Source of the DNA: Neisseria chenwenguii
Lineage (GTDB): Bacteria > Pseudomonadota > Gammaproteobacteria > Burkholderiales > Neisseriaceae
Assembly: GCF_002216145.1 (NCBI RefSeq)
Contig: NZ_CP022278.1
Coordinates: forward strand, 1,612,001-1,676,000
Direction: 5' to 3'
Length of the DNA: 64,000 bases
Shown here in pieces: positions 27,198 through 35,484 of this stretch (position 1 is the stretch's first letter; each line of letters begins with the position of its first letter). The translations under genes and the position numbers were made by a program. The notes beneath the pieces were generated by a model. The model was not told where the DNA came from and did no database searches. It was given only the letters and a program-made list of their open reading frames with translations.

Positions 27198-27575
27198 ATG
27201 AGTTACAAAAAACAAATCGCAGTCGCGCTGACCGCCGCTGCGCTGATTTTCCCAAGTACCACCGTTCAGGCGCGCGGTACGGAGAACCGTACCAAAGCCA
27301 CGTTGGCCGGTGCGGCCGCAGGCGCGGCACTGGCGGGCATCATGGGTGCGAACGGCAAAGGTATGCTGGTCGGTGCAGCAGCCGGCGGTTTGGCGGGTAA
27401 TGCCTATGCCTACCGCAATAAGAAGAAAAATCAGGAAGACGCGCGCGAAGAGCGTAAACGCCGCTGGCACGATGCCCGTCGCGACTGGTATAAGGATCGC
27501 AAGCACAAGGCAAAGCGCCATCACAAACGCCATTACCGCGAGTGGGATGAAGATTGGGATGACGAGAACACCTGA
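27198..27575 (+). CDS. Glycine-zipper exported basic protein
   Basis: This 125-residue protein has a Sec signal peptide (cleavage likely after VQA, about residue 25). A glycine-zipper hydrophobic stretch follows (about 36-70, AGAAAGAALAGIMGANGKGMLVGAAAGGLAGNA). The C-terminus is very basic and His/Arg/Lys/Trp-rich, ending WDEDWDDENT. The pattern matches YMGG-like Gly-zipper families, often associated with the outer membrane. An AAAGGACGAGGAC precedes the ATG. Function is unknown. Confidence 0.75.
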   Translation: MSYKKQIAVALTAAALIFPSTTVQARGTENRTKATLAGAAAGAALAGIMGANGKGMLVGAAAGGLAGNAYAYRNKKKNQEDAREERKRRWHDARRDWYKDRKHKAKRHHKRHYREWDEDWDDENT

Positions 27576-27613
27576 TTCCGATAGGATTTCCCAGTATCAC
27601 AACTCCCTGACTC

Positions 27614-27657
27614 ATGCCGTCTGAAAAAGCCAGAATGCTTTTCAGACGGCCTTTTTG
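27614..27657 (+). terminator. DUS hairpin
   Basis: ATGCCGTCTGAAAAAGC is inversely repeated as GCTTTTCAGACGGCC with a TTTTTG tail. The remaining 27658-27900 holds no gene. It is presumably the promoter region of the next gene. Confidence 0.75.
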
Positions 27658-27900
27658 TTTTTTGCCGGGTCTCTGTTTCAGACAGCATGGTCTTTTGGAC
27701 AAAACGGAAGACCGGCCAAGATCTGCCGGCGTTAGTCCTAAGGAAACAGTGCAGTTCGGAGGGCTGTTTCGGACGGTCTTTCTGCGTTTTGGGAACTGCT
27801 TAAAACTGGTATGTAAAAGCGTGTTAGGTTATGATATTTCTTCTGACGTTATCTTGATCACCCCTGAAACCGCGCTGCGGTCTAATAGAATGGAGGAAAC

Positions 27901-29271
27901 ATGAATGCCGTTGTGATTGCGGTTGTAGTGATGTTGGCGCTGTCGTTGGCGCGGGTGCACGTCGTGTTGAGTTTGGTCATCGGCGCGTTTGTCGGCGGGC
28001 TGGTAGCAGGTATGCCGCTGACCGATGTGGCGGCGGGCGCGGACGGAAAAGCGGTGGAGGGTATTATCACCGTGTTCCAGAAAGGTTTGGCGGGCGGAGC
28101 GACGATTGCGCTGTCTTACGCCATGCTCGGTGCGTTTGCGATGGCGATTACCCATTCGGGGCTGCCGCAGCAGCTGACGGGCGCGGTGGTGCGCAAACTG
28201 AACGCGGAGGGCGGCCATCATGCCGCAAGCGGTGTGAAATGGGCGCTCTTGATGGTTTTGCTGGCGATGGGGGTGATGAGCCAAAACGTCGTTCCGATTC
28301 ATATTGCGTTTATTCCGATGATTGTGCCGCCGCTTTTGATGGTGTTTAACCGCCTTGGGGTTGACCGTCGCCTGATTGCCTGCGTGATGACTTTCGGTTT
28401 GGTAACGACGTATATGTTTCTGCCTTACGGCTTCGGCTCGATTTTCTTGAACGAAATCCTGCTCGGCAACATCAAACAGTCGGGCATGGCGGTGGACGGC
28501 ATCAATGTGATGAAGGCGATGGCGATTCCCGCGCTGGGCATGGCGGCAGGCTTGCTGTGGGCGTTTGTCCACTACCGCAAACCGCGCGTTTACCAAATCA
28601 GCCAGGTTGATGCGGACAACAACGATGCGTCGGTCAAGCAGCCCGAGCCGTCGTCTTACCGCAGTCTGGTGGCGGCGGTGGCGATTGCGGTTTGTTTCGC
28701 TATCCAGTTGATTTATAAAGATGCGCTGCTCTTGGGCGCGATGCTCGGGTTTGCCGTATTTATGACTTTGGGCGTGGTGCGCCGCAATGATGTGAACGAC
28801 GTTTTCGGCGCAGGCATCCGCATGATGGCGATGGTCGGTTTCGTGATGATTGCCGCGCAGGGTTTTGCCGCAGTGATGAAGGCCACGGGCGACATCCAGC
28901 CGCTGGTGGAGGGAAGTATGGCGGCGTTTGGCGGCAGCAAAGGCTTGGCCGCGTTTGCCATGCTGGTTGTCGGTCTGCTGGTGACAATGGGCATCGGCTC
29001 GTCGTTTTCCACGCTGCCGATCATTACCGCGATTTACGTTCCCCTCTGCATCAGCCTCGGCTTTTCGCCGCTGGCAACCGTGTCCATCATCGGCACGGCG
29101 GGTGCGCTCGGTGATGCCGGTTCGCCTGCATCCGATTCGACTTTGGGCCCCACGATGGGCTTGAACGCCGACGGACAGCACGACCACATCCGCGATTCCG
29201 TCATCCCGACCTTCCTCCACTACAACCTGCCGCTGCTCGCTGCCGGCTGGATTGCCGCGATGGTGTTGTGA
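27901..29271 (+). CDS. YuiF/NhaC-superfamily membrane transporter
   Basis: This 456-residue inner-membrane protein has about twelve hydrophobic segments. It belongs to the COG2056 (YuiF-like) group of the ion-transporter superfamily; members are annotated as Na+/H+ antiporters or as amino-acid (histidine) permeases. Conserved stretches include HVVLSLVIGAFVGGL, GVMSQNVVPIHIAFIPMIVPP, TTYMFLPYGFGSIFLNEI and GTAGALGDAGSPASDSTLGPTMGLN. GGAGG lies just before ATG 27901. The stop overlaps the slyX start (TGATG), so the two are translationally coupled. The substrate cannot be decided from sequence. Confidence 0.85.
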   Translation: MNAVVIAVVVMLALSLARVHVVLSLVIGAFVGGLVAGMPLTDVAAGADGKAVEGIITVFQKGLAGGATIALSYAMLGAFAMAITHSGLPQQLTGAVVRKLNAEGGHHAASGVKWALLMVLLAMGVMSQNVVPIHIAFIPMIVPPLLMVFNRLGVDRRLIACVMTFGLVTTYMFLPYGFGSIFLNEILLGNIKQSGMAVDGINVMKAMAIPALGMAAGLLWAFVHYRKPRVYQISQVDADNNDASVKQPEPSSYRSLVAAVAIAVCFAIQLIYKDALLLGAMLGFAVFMTLGVVRRNDVNDVFGAGIRMMAMVGFVMIAAQGFAAVMKATGDIQPLVEGSMAAFGGSKGLAAFAMLVVGLLVTMGIGSSFSTLPIITAIYVPLCISLGFSPLATVSIIGTAGALGDAGSPASDSTLGPTMGLNADGQHDHIRDSVIPTFLHYNLPLLAAGWIAAMVL

Positions 29272-29489
29272 TGGAAGAATTGGAACAGCGCATTACCGAG
29301 CTGGAAATTCAGACGGCCTTGCAGGACGATTTGATTGCCAGCCTGAGCGACACCATCGCCAAAATGCAGCAGACGCTGGATTTGCAGCAGGCGCAAATGC
29401 GCGTGCTCTACCAGAAAATGCAGGACAAAGGCGCAAACGGCGAACGCGAAGCATACAGTTTGCGCGACGAGATTCCGCCGCATTATTGA
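29271..29489 (+). CDS. slyX: SlyX family protein
   Basis: This 72-residue, mostly coiled-coil cytoplasmic protein (MEELEQRITELEIQTALQDDLIASLSDTIA) ends with the SlyX-typical SLRDEIPPHY. The length is normal. The start ATG overlaps the transporter's TGA by one base. SlyX has no established function. Confidence 0.88.
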   Translation: MEELEQRITELEIQTALQDDLIASLSDTIAKMQQTLDLQQAQMRVLYQKMQDKGANGEREAYSLRDEIPPHY

Positions 29490-29506
29490 ATACTGTTTGG
29501 GAAACC

Positions 29507-29548
29507 AAAGGCCGTCTGAAAATTGTTTTTTAGACGGCCTTATTTTTT
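29507..29548 (+). terminator. DUS hairpin after slyX
   Basis: AAAGGCCGTCTGAAAATTG is matched inversely by TTTTTTAGACGGCCTTATTTTTT. Confidence 0.75.
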
Positions 29549-29766
29549 AGCGTTTGATTGCACCGGTATTTGGGCAATGCTGTGGGTTATCGGAATCAAA
29601 GTATTCGGCGGATTGGAGCCGCCGTGAGAATTTCAGGTATCAGGCCGTCTGAAAAGGTACGCTTTGTTTTCAAACGCTTGAGTTGAGGTAAATCACGTTC
29701 TGTCTGTTGAAAGCCGTGATTTCTAACTTTATAATCCGCTGACATTCTTAAACACATCGACTGAAC

Positions 29767-30102
29767 ATGACCGGACAATCCTCTGTTTCCCAAGCAGAAG
29801 CCATGCGGCTTTTGAAAGACTGCATTCCCATTTTCACGGTATTGTCGGATGAAAACCGCCATTTGATTTTGAAACTGCTGCTGGAAAACGGCGAGATGAA
29901 CGTCAACCAAATCACCGAAAATCTGCACCTTTCGCGCCCTGCGGTTTCCCATCACCTTAAAATCATGCTGGCCGCCCATGCCGTCAGCGTCCGGCAGACG
30001 GGTAAAGAGCGGTTTTATGCGTTGGCTATGAAAGAAGAAGTGGAAAAGATGGGTGTATTGGTTGAGGTGCTGAAATTTTATTGTCCTGAGCAAACCGACT
30101 GA
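29767..30102 (+). CDS. ArsR-family winged-helix repressor
   Basis: This is a 111-residue transcriptional regulator. The ArsR fold is clear: IFTVLSDENRHLILKLLLENGEMNVNQITENLHLSRPAVSHHLKIML with recognition helix SRPAVSHHLK, then the wing VRQTGKERFYAL. It lacks the CxC metal site of the metal-sensing ArsR members, so the signal is probably not a thiol-bound metal. It lies 99 bp upstream of an OYE gene. The intervening promoter carries a GTTTAAA palindrome, so it likely represses that gene. Confidence 0.88.
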   Translation: MTGQSSVSQAEAMRLLKDCIPIFTVLSDENRHLILKLLLENGEMNVNQITENLHLSRPAVSHHLKIMLAAHAVSVRQTGKERFYALAMKEEVEKMGVLVEVLKFYCPEQTD

Positions 30103-30132
30103 TTTCAGACGGCCTTGAAGTGCGGTTATTTC

Positions 30133-30178
30133 TTGACTGAAAGTCTGCATACGGTATAATAGGTTTAAATTTTTAAAC
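30133..30178 (+). promoter_or_regulatory. Promoter and probable ArsR operator
   Basis: TTGACT (30133-30138) and TATAAT (30155-30160) are spaced 16 bp apart. They are followed at once by the palindrome GTTTAAATTTTTAAAC (30163-30178), which covers the expected start point. This is a textbook repressor layout for the downstream oxidoreductase gene. Confidence 0.75.
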
Positions 30179-30201
30179 ATATAAACTGATAAGGTATAAA
30201 A

Positions 30202-31413
30202 ATGCTTTTCCAACCGTTTACTTTCCCCAACGGCGTAACCGCCAAAAACCGCTTTTTCAAATCCGCTATGGAAGAGCAGCTTGCGCATAACGACCAGCCT
30301 ACGCAGAATTTGGTCAAGCTCTACCATACTTGGGCAAAAGGCGGAGCAGGCGTGCTGGTAACCGGCAATGTTATGGTGGCCGAAAACGGCAAAGGATCGA
30401 TTAACGATGTGGTATTGCATGATGAACGCAGCATGGCTGTGCTGAAAAGCTGGGCGGAGGCCGGTAAACAGAACCAGTCCCTCATCATTATGCAGATTAA
30501 CCATGCCGGCAAACAATCACCCAAAGCCGTCAATGCCACCCCCGTCGCACCAAGCGACGTGCCGTTGGTGGGTATGGACGGTTTCATCAACCCGCCGCGG
30601 GCATTGGGTGGCCAAGAAATCGAAGAGTTGGTTCAGGCTTTTGTCCGTACGGCGCAGCTGGCTGAGCAGGCAGGATTTTCCGGCGTGCAAATCCATGCTG
30701 CCCACGGATACCTCATCAGCCAGTTTTTATCGCCGCACCACAACCGCCGCGATGACGAATGGGGCGGAAGTTTGGGCAACCGTATGAATTTTCTGTTAAA
30801 AATCTATCAGGGAATCCGGGAAAATGTCGGCAGGGATTTTTTGGTGGGGGTAAAACTGAATTCGGCCGATTTTCAAAAAGGCGGATTCGATGAAGACGAA
30901 AGTATTCGGGTGGTACAAAAATTATCTGAATTAGGGATTGATTTTATTGAAATTTCCGGTGGGAATTATGAAAGCCCGCAAATGCTGTCTGAAAAATCCA
31001 GCACGCGCCGACGCGAAGCCTTTTTCATTGATTATGCCGAAAAAGCACGCAAAGTCAGCCGTGTGCCGCTGATTATTACCGGCGGTTTCCGCTCGGAACA
31101 GGCGATGAACGAAGCATTGCAAAGTGCTCATCTGGATATGGTCGGCGTGGCGAGGCCGTTTGCACTCATGCCCGATTTGCCCAACCGAATCCAAAACGGC
31201 AATTATCAGACTGTGCAAACTGAACGCATCCAAACAGGTTTCCGCCTGTTGGACAATAAGGTCGGTGCCGTACTGGAAATGGATTGGTATATGGCGCAAA
31301 TGGCTTTAATCGGGCAGGGGAAATCACCCAATCCCAAATTGTCGGCGTGGAAAGTATTACTCAAAACCTTGTGGCAAAACGGCAAAGCAGGGCTTTCGAC
31401 AGGGCGCAGCTGA
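30202..31413 (+). CDS. NADH:flavin oxidoreductase (OYE/2,4-dienoyl-CoA reductase-like)
   Basis: This 403-residue FMN TIM-barrel enzyme opens with the FMN-binding start FQPFTFPNGVTAKNRFFKSAM. MQINHAGKQSPKAVNATPVAPSDV and the HAAHGYLISQFLSPHHNRRDDEWGGSLGNRMNF signature follow, then ITGGFRSEQAMNEAL near the phosphate site. It has no C-terminal FAD/FeS domain. It differs from the OYE at 22534-23712 throughout. Its own promoter with an ArsR-like operator suggests induction by a small electrophile or nitro compound; that is inference. Confidence 0.88.
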   Translation: MLFQPFTFPNGVTAKNRFFKSAMEEQLAHNDQPTQNLVKLYHTWAKGGAGVLVTGNVMVAENGKGSINDVVLHDERSMAVLKSWAEAGKQNQSLIIMQINHAGKQSPKAVNATPVAPSDVPLVGMDGFINPPRALGGQEIEELVQAFVRTAQLAEQAGFSGVQIHAAHGYLISQFLSPHHNRRDDEWGGSLGNRMNFLLKIYQGIRENVGRDFLVGVKLNSADFQKGGFDEDESIRVVQKLSELGIDFIEISGGNYESPQMLSEKSSTRRREAFFIDYAEKARKVSRVPLIITGGFRSEQAMNEALQSAHLDMVGVARPFALMPDLPNRIQNGNYQTVQTERIQTGFRLLDNKVGAVLEMDWYMAQMALIGQGKSPNPKLSAWKVLLKTLWQNGKAGLSTGRS

Positions 31414-31460
31414 TTCGTCTGCTTCTTGATTGTGTGATTTCTGATTTGTAAAAATATTAA

Positions 31461-31494
31461 GAGGCCGTCTGAAAAATATTTTTCAGACGGCCTC
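31461..31494. terminator. DUS hairpin between convergent genes
   Basis: GAGGCCGTCTGAAAAAT and ATTTTTCAGACGGCCTC form a perfect stem serving both the OYE gene and lysA. Confidence 0.85.
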
Positions 31495-31513
31495 AATCAT
31501 TAAAAACAAACTC

Positions 31514-32734
31514 TTACAAACACGCCAACTCATTGGCCATTTGCTGTTCCAGCGTTTCGCGTTGGCGGATGAGCTTGGCTTCGCTGCCACTGACCAACAC
31601 TTCCGCCGCGCGGTTGCGGGCGTTGTAGTTGCTGGCCATGCTCGCGCCGTATGCGCCTGCGCTGCGCACGGCCAGTAAATCACCCGCTTCGCAGGCGATT
31701 CGGCGGTTTTGGCCGAGGAAGTCGCCGGTTTCGCAAATCGGGCCGACGATGTCGGCGGTGAAGGCGGGCGTGGTTTTTTCTTCCGTGTTTTCAATATGAT
31801 GGTAAGCGTCGTAAAGGGCAGGGCGCATGAGGTCGTTCATGGCGGCATCGACCATCACGAAGTTTTTCTCTTCGCCCTGTTTGACAAATTCCACGCGCGT
31901 GAGCAGCGTGCCGGCGTTACCGACCAAGCTGCGGCCGGGCTCGAGAATGAGTTTGAGCGGACGGCTGCCGATGAGTTTTTTCACTTCGGCGGCGTAGTTT
32001 TGCAGGTCGGGAACGGTTTCGTCGTTGTAAACGATGCCGACGCCGCCGCCCAAGTCGAGGTGTTCGATGGCGATGCCTTCGGCGGCGAGGGTATCGACCA
32101 AGAGCAAAATGCGTTCGCAGGCTTCGATGAGCGGGCTTAAGTCGGTGAGTTGCGAACCGATGTGGCAGTCGATGCCGACGATTTTCAGGTTTGGCTGCTT
32201 GGCGGCGTATCGGTAGGCTGCGGGCGCGTCGGCGTAGGCAATGCCGAATTTGTTGGCTTTCAGGCCGGTGGAAATGTAGGGGTGGGTTTTGGGGTCGACA
32301 TCGGGATTAACGCGCAGCGATACGGGCGCGGTTTTGCCCAGTCGTTCGGCTACGGCCTGTATGCGGTCGATTTCGGGAATGCTTTCCATGTTGAAGCATT
32401 TCACGCCGGCTTCGAGGGCGTAGGCGATTTCGGCTTCGCTTTTGCCGACGCCGGAGAAAATGGTTTTGCCGGCATCGCCGCCTGCGGCCAAAACGCGGGC
32501 GAGTTCGCCGCCGGAAACAATGTCGAAACCGCTGCCGAGCGAGGCGAAGTGTCTGATGATGCTGAGGTTGCCGTTGGCTTTGACGGCGTAGCAGATCATG
32601 GGGTCAAGCGCGGCAAAGGCACGGGTGTAGTTTTGGTAGGCTTCGGCCAGCGCGCTTTGGCTGTAAACGTAAAGCGGGGTGCCGAATTCTTCGGCGAGGC
32701 GGGGCAGGGGGATGCGTTCGCAATGTAGGGTCAT
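31514..32734 (-). CDS. lysA: Diaminopimelate decarboxylase
   Basis: LysA decarboxylates meso-diaminopimelate to L-lysine with pyridoxal phosphate. The 406-residue protein has the PLP lysine Lys52 in CYAVKANGN, the HIGSQL segment, the glycine-rich phosphate loop HLDLGGGVGI and the substrate motif CETGDFLGQNR. The length is typical. It lies 4 bp downstream of the small lipoprotein gene, an lptM-lysA arrangement opposite cyaY that is common in beta- and gamma-proteobacteria. Confidence 0.97.
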   Translation of the reverse strand: MTLHCERIPLPRLAEEFGTPLYVYSQSALAEAYQNYTRAFAALDPMICYAVKANGNLSIIRHFASLGSGFDIVSGGELARVLAAGGDAGKTIFSGVGKSEAEIAYALEAGVKCFNMESIPEIDRIQAVAERLGKTAPVSLRVNPDVDPKTHPYISTGLKANKFGIAYADAPAAYRYAAKQPNLKIVGIDCHIGSQLTDLSPLIEACERILLLVDTLAAEGIAIEHLDLGGGVGIVYNDETVPDLQNYAAEVKKLIGSRPLKLILEPGRSLVGNAGTLLTRVEFVKQGEEKNFVMVDAAMNDLMRPALYDAYHHIENTEEKTTPAFTADIVGPICETGDFLGQNRRIACEAGDLLAVRSAGAYGASMASNYNARNRAAEVLVSGSEAKLIRQRETLEQQMANELACL

Positions 32735-32738
32735 GGTG

Positions 32739-32909
32739 TTAATCCGGAGATTGGGCGGTCGGCTCTTTGGAATTGTTGAATTTCAGGCCGGTTTGGATAA
32801 CGCCGAAACGGGCTTTGTCGCCTTCTTTGGGCAGGTATAAATCGCCTTTGTAGCCGCAGGCGGAAAGCAGCAGCGCGGCTGCGGCGGCAAAAATGAGCTT
32901 GTGTGGCAT
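32739..32909 (-). CDS. lptM: Small lipoprotein, LptM (YifL/LppL)-like
   Basis: This 56-residue lipoprotein (MPHKLIFAAAAALLLSACGYKGDLYLP) has lipobox LSAC with Cys18, followed by the GYKGDLYLP segment shared by LptM/YifL proteins. LptM stabilises the LptD-LptE lipopolysaccharide translocon in E. coli. The start is set at 32909; upstream codons would put the signal peptide internally. It is co-transcribed with lysA. Confidence 0.82.
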   Translation of the reverse strand: MPHKLIFAAAAALLLSACGYKGDLYLPKEGDKARFGVIQTGLKFNNSKEPTAQSPD

Positions 32910-32978
32910 GGTAAACTTCCGTGTTGAGCGCGAATATGGCAAGATTCGGTATCTTAAACAAAAAGCCGGCAAAAAGCC

Positions 32979-33302
32979 ATGATGACCGAAAGCGATTTTA
33001 TCCGCCGCACCGAGGCGCTGTTTACCCATATTGAAGACCAAATCGATGAAAACGGCTGGGATTTCGACTGCCAAAGCACAGGCAACGTCCTGACCATCGA
33101 GGCTTCAGACGGCACACAGATTATTGTCAACCGCCACACGCCGAATCAGGAATTGTGGATTGCGGCGAAAAGCGGCGGCTACCATTTCGCCGAAAAAGAC
33201 GGCAAATGGCTGGCAACGCGCGACGGCAGCGAATTTTTCGCGGTGTTGAACGAAGTATTGAGCGCGGCTTCGGGCGAAGCGGTTGCGATTGCTGCGCTGT
33301 AA
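32979..33302 (+). CDS. cyaY: Iron-sulphur cluster assembly protein CyaY (frataxin)
   Basis: CyaY is a bacterial frataxin that binds iron and modulates IscS in Fe-S assembly. The 107-residue product has the acidic first helix ([20 protein letters not shown]), [34 protein letters not shown] and a C-terminal helix, all as in the family. Two adjacent ATG codons (32979, 32982) are possible starts. It is divergent from lptM-lysA, as in many proteobacteria. Confidence 0.95.
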   Translation: MMTESDFIRRTEALFTHIEDQIDENGWDFDCQSTGNVLTIEASDGTQIIVNRHTPNQELWIAAKSGGYHFAEKDGKWLATRDGSEFFAVLNEVLSAASGEAVAIAAL

Positions 33303-33356
33303 ATTTTTCAGACGGCCTGAGGTTCAGGTTAACTCAATGATTGCAAAGGACAAAAA

Positions 33357-33863
33357 ATGCCCCTCTTGGACAGTTTCAAAGTCGATCACACCCGTATGCA
33401 CGCCCCCGCCGTGCGCGTGGCGAAAACCATGACCACGCCGAAAGGCGACACGATTACCGTGTTCGACCTGCGTTTTACCGTGCCCAACAAAGAAATCCTT
33501 TCCGAAAAAGGCATACACACGCTGGAGCATCTGTTTGCCGGCTTTATGCGCGACCACCTCAACGGCGATGCGGTTGAAATCATCGACATTTCACCGATGG
33601 GCTGCCGCACCGGTTTTTACATGAGCCTGATCGGCGCGCCCGGCGAACAGCAGGTCGCCGAGGCTTGGCTGGCTTCGATGAACGACGTTTTGGCAGTAAA
33701 AGACCAAAGCAAAATCCCCGAGCTCAACGAATACCAATGCGGCACTTACCTGATGCACTCGCTAGAAGAAGCGCAGCAAATCGCGCAAACCGTGTTGACG
33801 CGCGGTGTGAAAGTGAACCGCAACGACGAGCTGACGCTGGACGAAAGTTTGCTGAACGCTTAA
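33357..33863 (+). CDS. luxS: S-ribosylhomocysteine lyase
   Basis: LuxS cleaves S-ribosylhomocysteine to homocysteine and the autoinducer-2 precursor. The 168-residue protein has the metal motif HTLEH (His54, Glu57, His58), the catalytic Cys83 in GCRTGFYM and the third metal ligand Cys in [16 protein letters not shown] good AAAGGA precedes the ATG. It is monocistronic. Confidence 0.97.
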   Translation: MPLLDSFKVDHTRMHAPAVRVAKTMTTPKGDTITVFDLRFTVPNKEILSEKGIHTLEHLFAGFMRDHLNGDAVEIIDISPMGCRTGFYMSLIGAPGEQQVAEAWLASMNDVLAVKDQSKIPELNEYQCGTYLMHSLEEAQQIAQTVLTRGVKVNRNDELTLDESLLNA

Positions 33864-33900
33864 ACCAGGGCCGTTCGGCATCCGATTCTGAACGGACAAT

Positions 33901-34432
33901 ATGAACGAATTTGACTTTATCCGATCCGCCGCTATCTGCAAAAGCAGCAGCACGATGCCGAACTGCTGCTCGGTGACGGTGCGGCGGTTATCCGCCCGCG
34001 CATGGGGTTCGATTTGTGTTTCGGTGGCGATATGTTGTTGAAAGACAACCATTTTTTTTGCCGATGTTTCGCCGGAGGATTTGGCTTGGAAAGTATTGGC
34101 GGTAAACATTTCCGACATGGCGGCGATGGGTGCGAAACCGCGTTGGGTGCTGTTGAGCGCAGGATTGCCGGAGTTGGATGAAGACTGGCTGGCGCGTTTT
34201 TGCGGCAGTCTGTTTGAACTGGCGGCACGTTTCGGCGTGGTGTTGATCGGCGGCGATACAACCCGCGGCGATTTGGTGTTTAACGACACCATTATTGGTG
34301 AGCTCCCCAGTGGCCGAGCCTTGCGCCGTGATGCGGCGGAATGCGGCGACGATGTTTGGGTGTCGGGCAGGGTGGGGTTGGCGGCGGCGTTGCAATGCCG
34401 TCTGAAAAAAATTGCGCTGCCGTCAGATGCCT
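33901..34432 (+). pseudogene. thiL: thiL, 5' part (disrupted)
   Basis: Thiamine-monophosphate kinase makes thiamine diphosphate. The first residues MNEFDFI are followed by a tandem duplication ATCCG-ATCCG (33919-33928). This shifts the frame and leads to TGA at 34039. The next segment, which should contain the GDGAAVI metal/ATP site, is out of frame. A run of eight T (34052-34059), one more than expected, restores the frame. DLAWKVLAVNISDMAAMGAKPRWVLL and GGDTTRGD can then be read to about 34432. There the sequence stops resembling ThiL, and it resumes at about 35485. Confidence 0.88.
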
Positions 34433-34433
34433 T

Positions 34434-34727
34434 TTCCTTTATTTTGCCACATTCACAAGCCTATGAAAAAGGCAAAAAGATTGTGGAAAAAATGAAACAT
34501 TTAATCCCACGCAAACTTTATCCAATGCCCGTGCAATCTATCGTTGAGAATAAAGTTATTGCCCGAGAAGATATTCCGCCACTACGCAAAAGTGTCACAG
34601 GAGAAGGCTTTTCAGGTAGTCTTTCCAAGAAAAAACGCACAGCGAAGAAAATAAACAACGCCAACGTAAATTAGGCAATGCAGATGTGCCACAATCAGCA
34701 TTTCATGCGATTTTGAATTTGGATTAG
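34434..34727 (+). pseudogene. C-terminal LepA/EF4-like remnant in the thiL insert
   Basis: The frame reads AYEKGKKIVEKMKHLIPRKL, then VENKVIAREDIPPLRK and SLSKKKRTAKK. After a one-base slip near 34655, a shifted frame gives QRQRKLGNADVPQSAF followed by HAILNLD and TAG at 34725. This order is that of the EF4/LepA C-terminal domain, and only that domain is present. It is A+T-richer than the flanking thiL and has no start of its own. It is probably passenger DNA brought in with the next gene. Confidence 0.65.
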
Positions 34728-34828
34728 TTGAAAAAAATCTCTTTTAGATTGCATAGTTAGAATCTGAATGGGACCTTGCGGAAATATTTAAGCAACTCGC
34801 ATAGCAAAACAGTAAAAAAATCAGTGGA

Positions 34829-34843
34829 ATTTGACCGCTTGCA
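34829..34843 (-). other. Pasteurellaceae Apl-type uptake signal-like sequence
   Basis: The minus strand reads GCAAGCGGTCAAATT. The Actinobacillus/Mannheimia (Apl) uptake signal core is ACAAGCGGT, usually followed by C and an A/T-rich flank. Eight of nine core bases match, and the TCAAATT flank fits. No neisserial DUS is seen inside the insert. Confidence 0.6.
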
Positions 34844-34864
34844 ACATCAAAAGAAGGAGTTTTT

Positions 34865-35428
34865 ATGGCGATTGTGTCAGTACCAGTAGAAAAATCATAC
34901 CGATTATTAAACATCGGAGCGACGACCTTGGTGTCGGCAAAAGCGGAAGGCATTGAAAACGTGATGGCGGTGGCGTGGTCGTGTGCCTTGGATTATGGGG
35001 CGTTATCGAAAGTCACCACCGTGTTGGATAAACAGGCGTTCACCCGTGGCTTGGTGGAAAAGAGCGGTCTGTTTGCTATTCAAATTCCCGTGGCAAATCA
35101 GGCGGAATTGGTACTCAAACTCGGCACCACATCACGCCATACCGACCCACATAAATTAGACGGCGTGGAGATTTTCTACCAAGACGGTTTCGATATTCCG
35201 CTCGTCAAAGGCTGTGCTGGCTGGATTTTATGCGAACTGATACCAAGCGAAGACAACCAACAAAACCACGATCTCTTCATCGGCAAAGTTATCGCCGCCT
35301 ACGCCGACGACCGAGTGTTCAAAGACAACCATTGGATCTTCGACCAAGCCCCGAATGAGTTAAGAACCTTGCATTATGTGGCGGGCGGGCAGTTTTATTT
35401 GATTGGGGAAGGGGTTGAGGCGGAGTAA
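34865..35428 (+). CDS. Flavin reductase-like FMN-binding protein
   Basis: This 187-residue intact protein has a flavin-reductase-type split beta-barrel: SYRLLNIGATTLVSAKAEGIENVMAVAWSCALDY, LVEKSGLFAIQIPVANQAELV, TSRHTDPHKLDGV and a late GCAGWILCELI. Such proteins transfer reducing equivalents through FMN. AAGAAGGAG lies 7 bp before the ATG. The gene is the only intact one in the thiL insert and differs from its neighbours in base composition. It is followed by a GTAGGGTGGG repeat. It is probably of Pasteurellaceae origin (see the uptake-like site 22 bp upstream). Confidence 0.75.
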   Translation: MAIVSVPVEKSYRLLNIGATTLVSAKAEGIENVMAVAWSCALDYGALSKVTTVLDKQAFTRGLVEKSGLFAIQIPVANQAELVLKLGTTSRHTDPHKLDGVEIFYQDGFDIPLVKGCAGWILCELIPSEDNQQNHDLFIGKVIAAYADDRVFKDNHWIFDQAPNELRTLHYVAGGQFYLIGEGVEAE

Positions 35429-35432
35429 TGAA

Positions 35433-35456
35433 GTAGGGTGGGTTTGCTAACCCACC
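35433..35456. repeat. GTAGGGTGGG repeat at the right edge of the insert
   Basis: GTAGGGTGGGTTTGCTAACCCACC is a self-complementary unit with the GTAG head, related to 6242-6334. It marks the end of the foreign segment, about 30 bp before thiL homology resumes. Confidence 0.65.
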
Positions 35457-35484
35457 AATTCAAATATTTTAGGAAAACTAGAGA

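Noticed and set aside
27083-27400. Plus-strand 105-codon open frame overlapping the glycine-zipper gene
   Set aside because: It is in another frame of the convincing exported-protein gene and has no motif or start signal.
27829-29220. Minus-strand open frame of about 463 codons opposite the YuiF-type gene
   Set aside because: The product is an Arg/His/Gln-rich low-complexity shadow with no signal of real coding; the plus-strand membrane protein is convincing.
34052-34059. The eight-T run in thiL as a phase-variation switch
   Set aside because: Changing the T number cannot restore the gene, because the upstream 5-bp duplication and the 1-kb insert remain.
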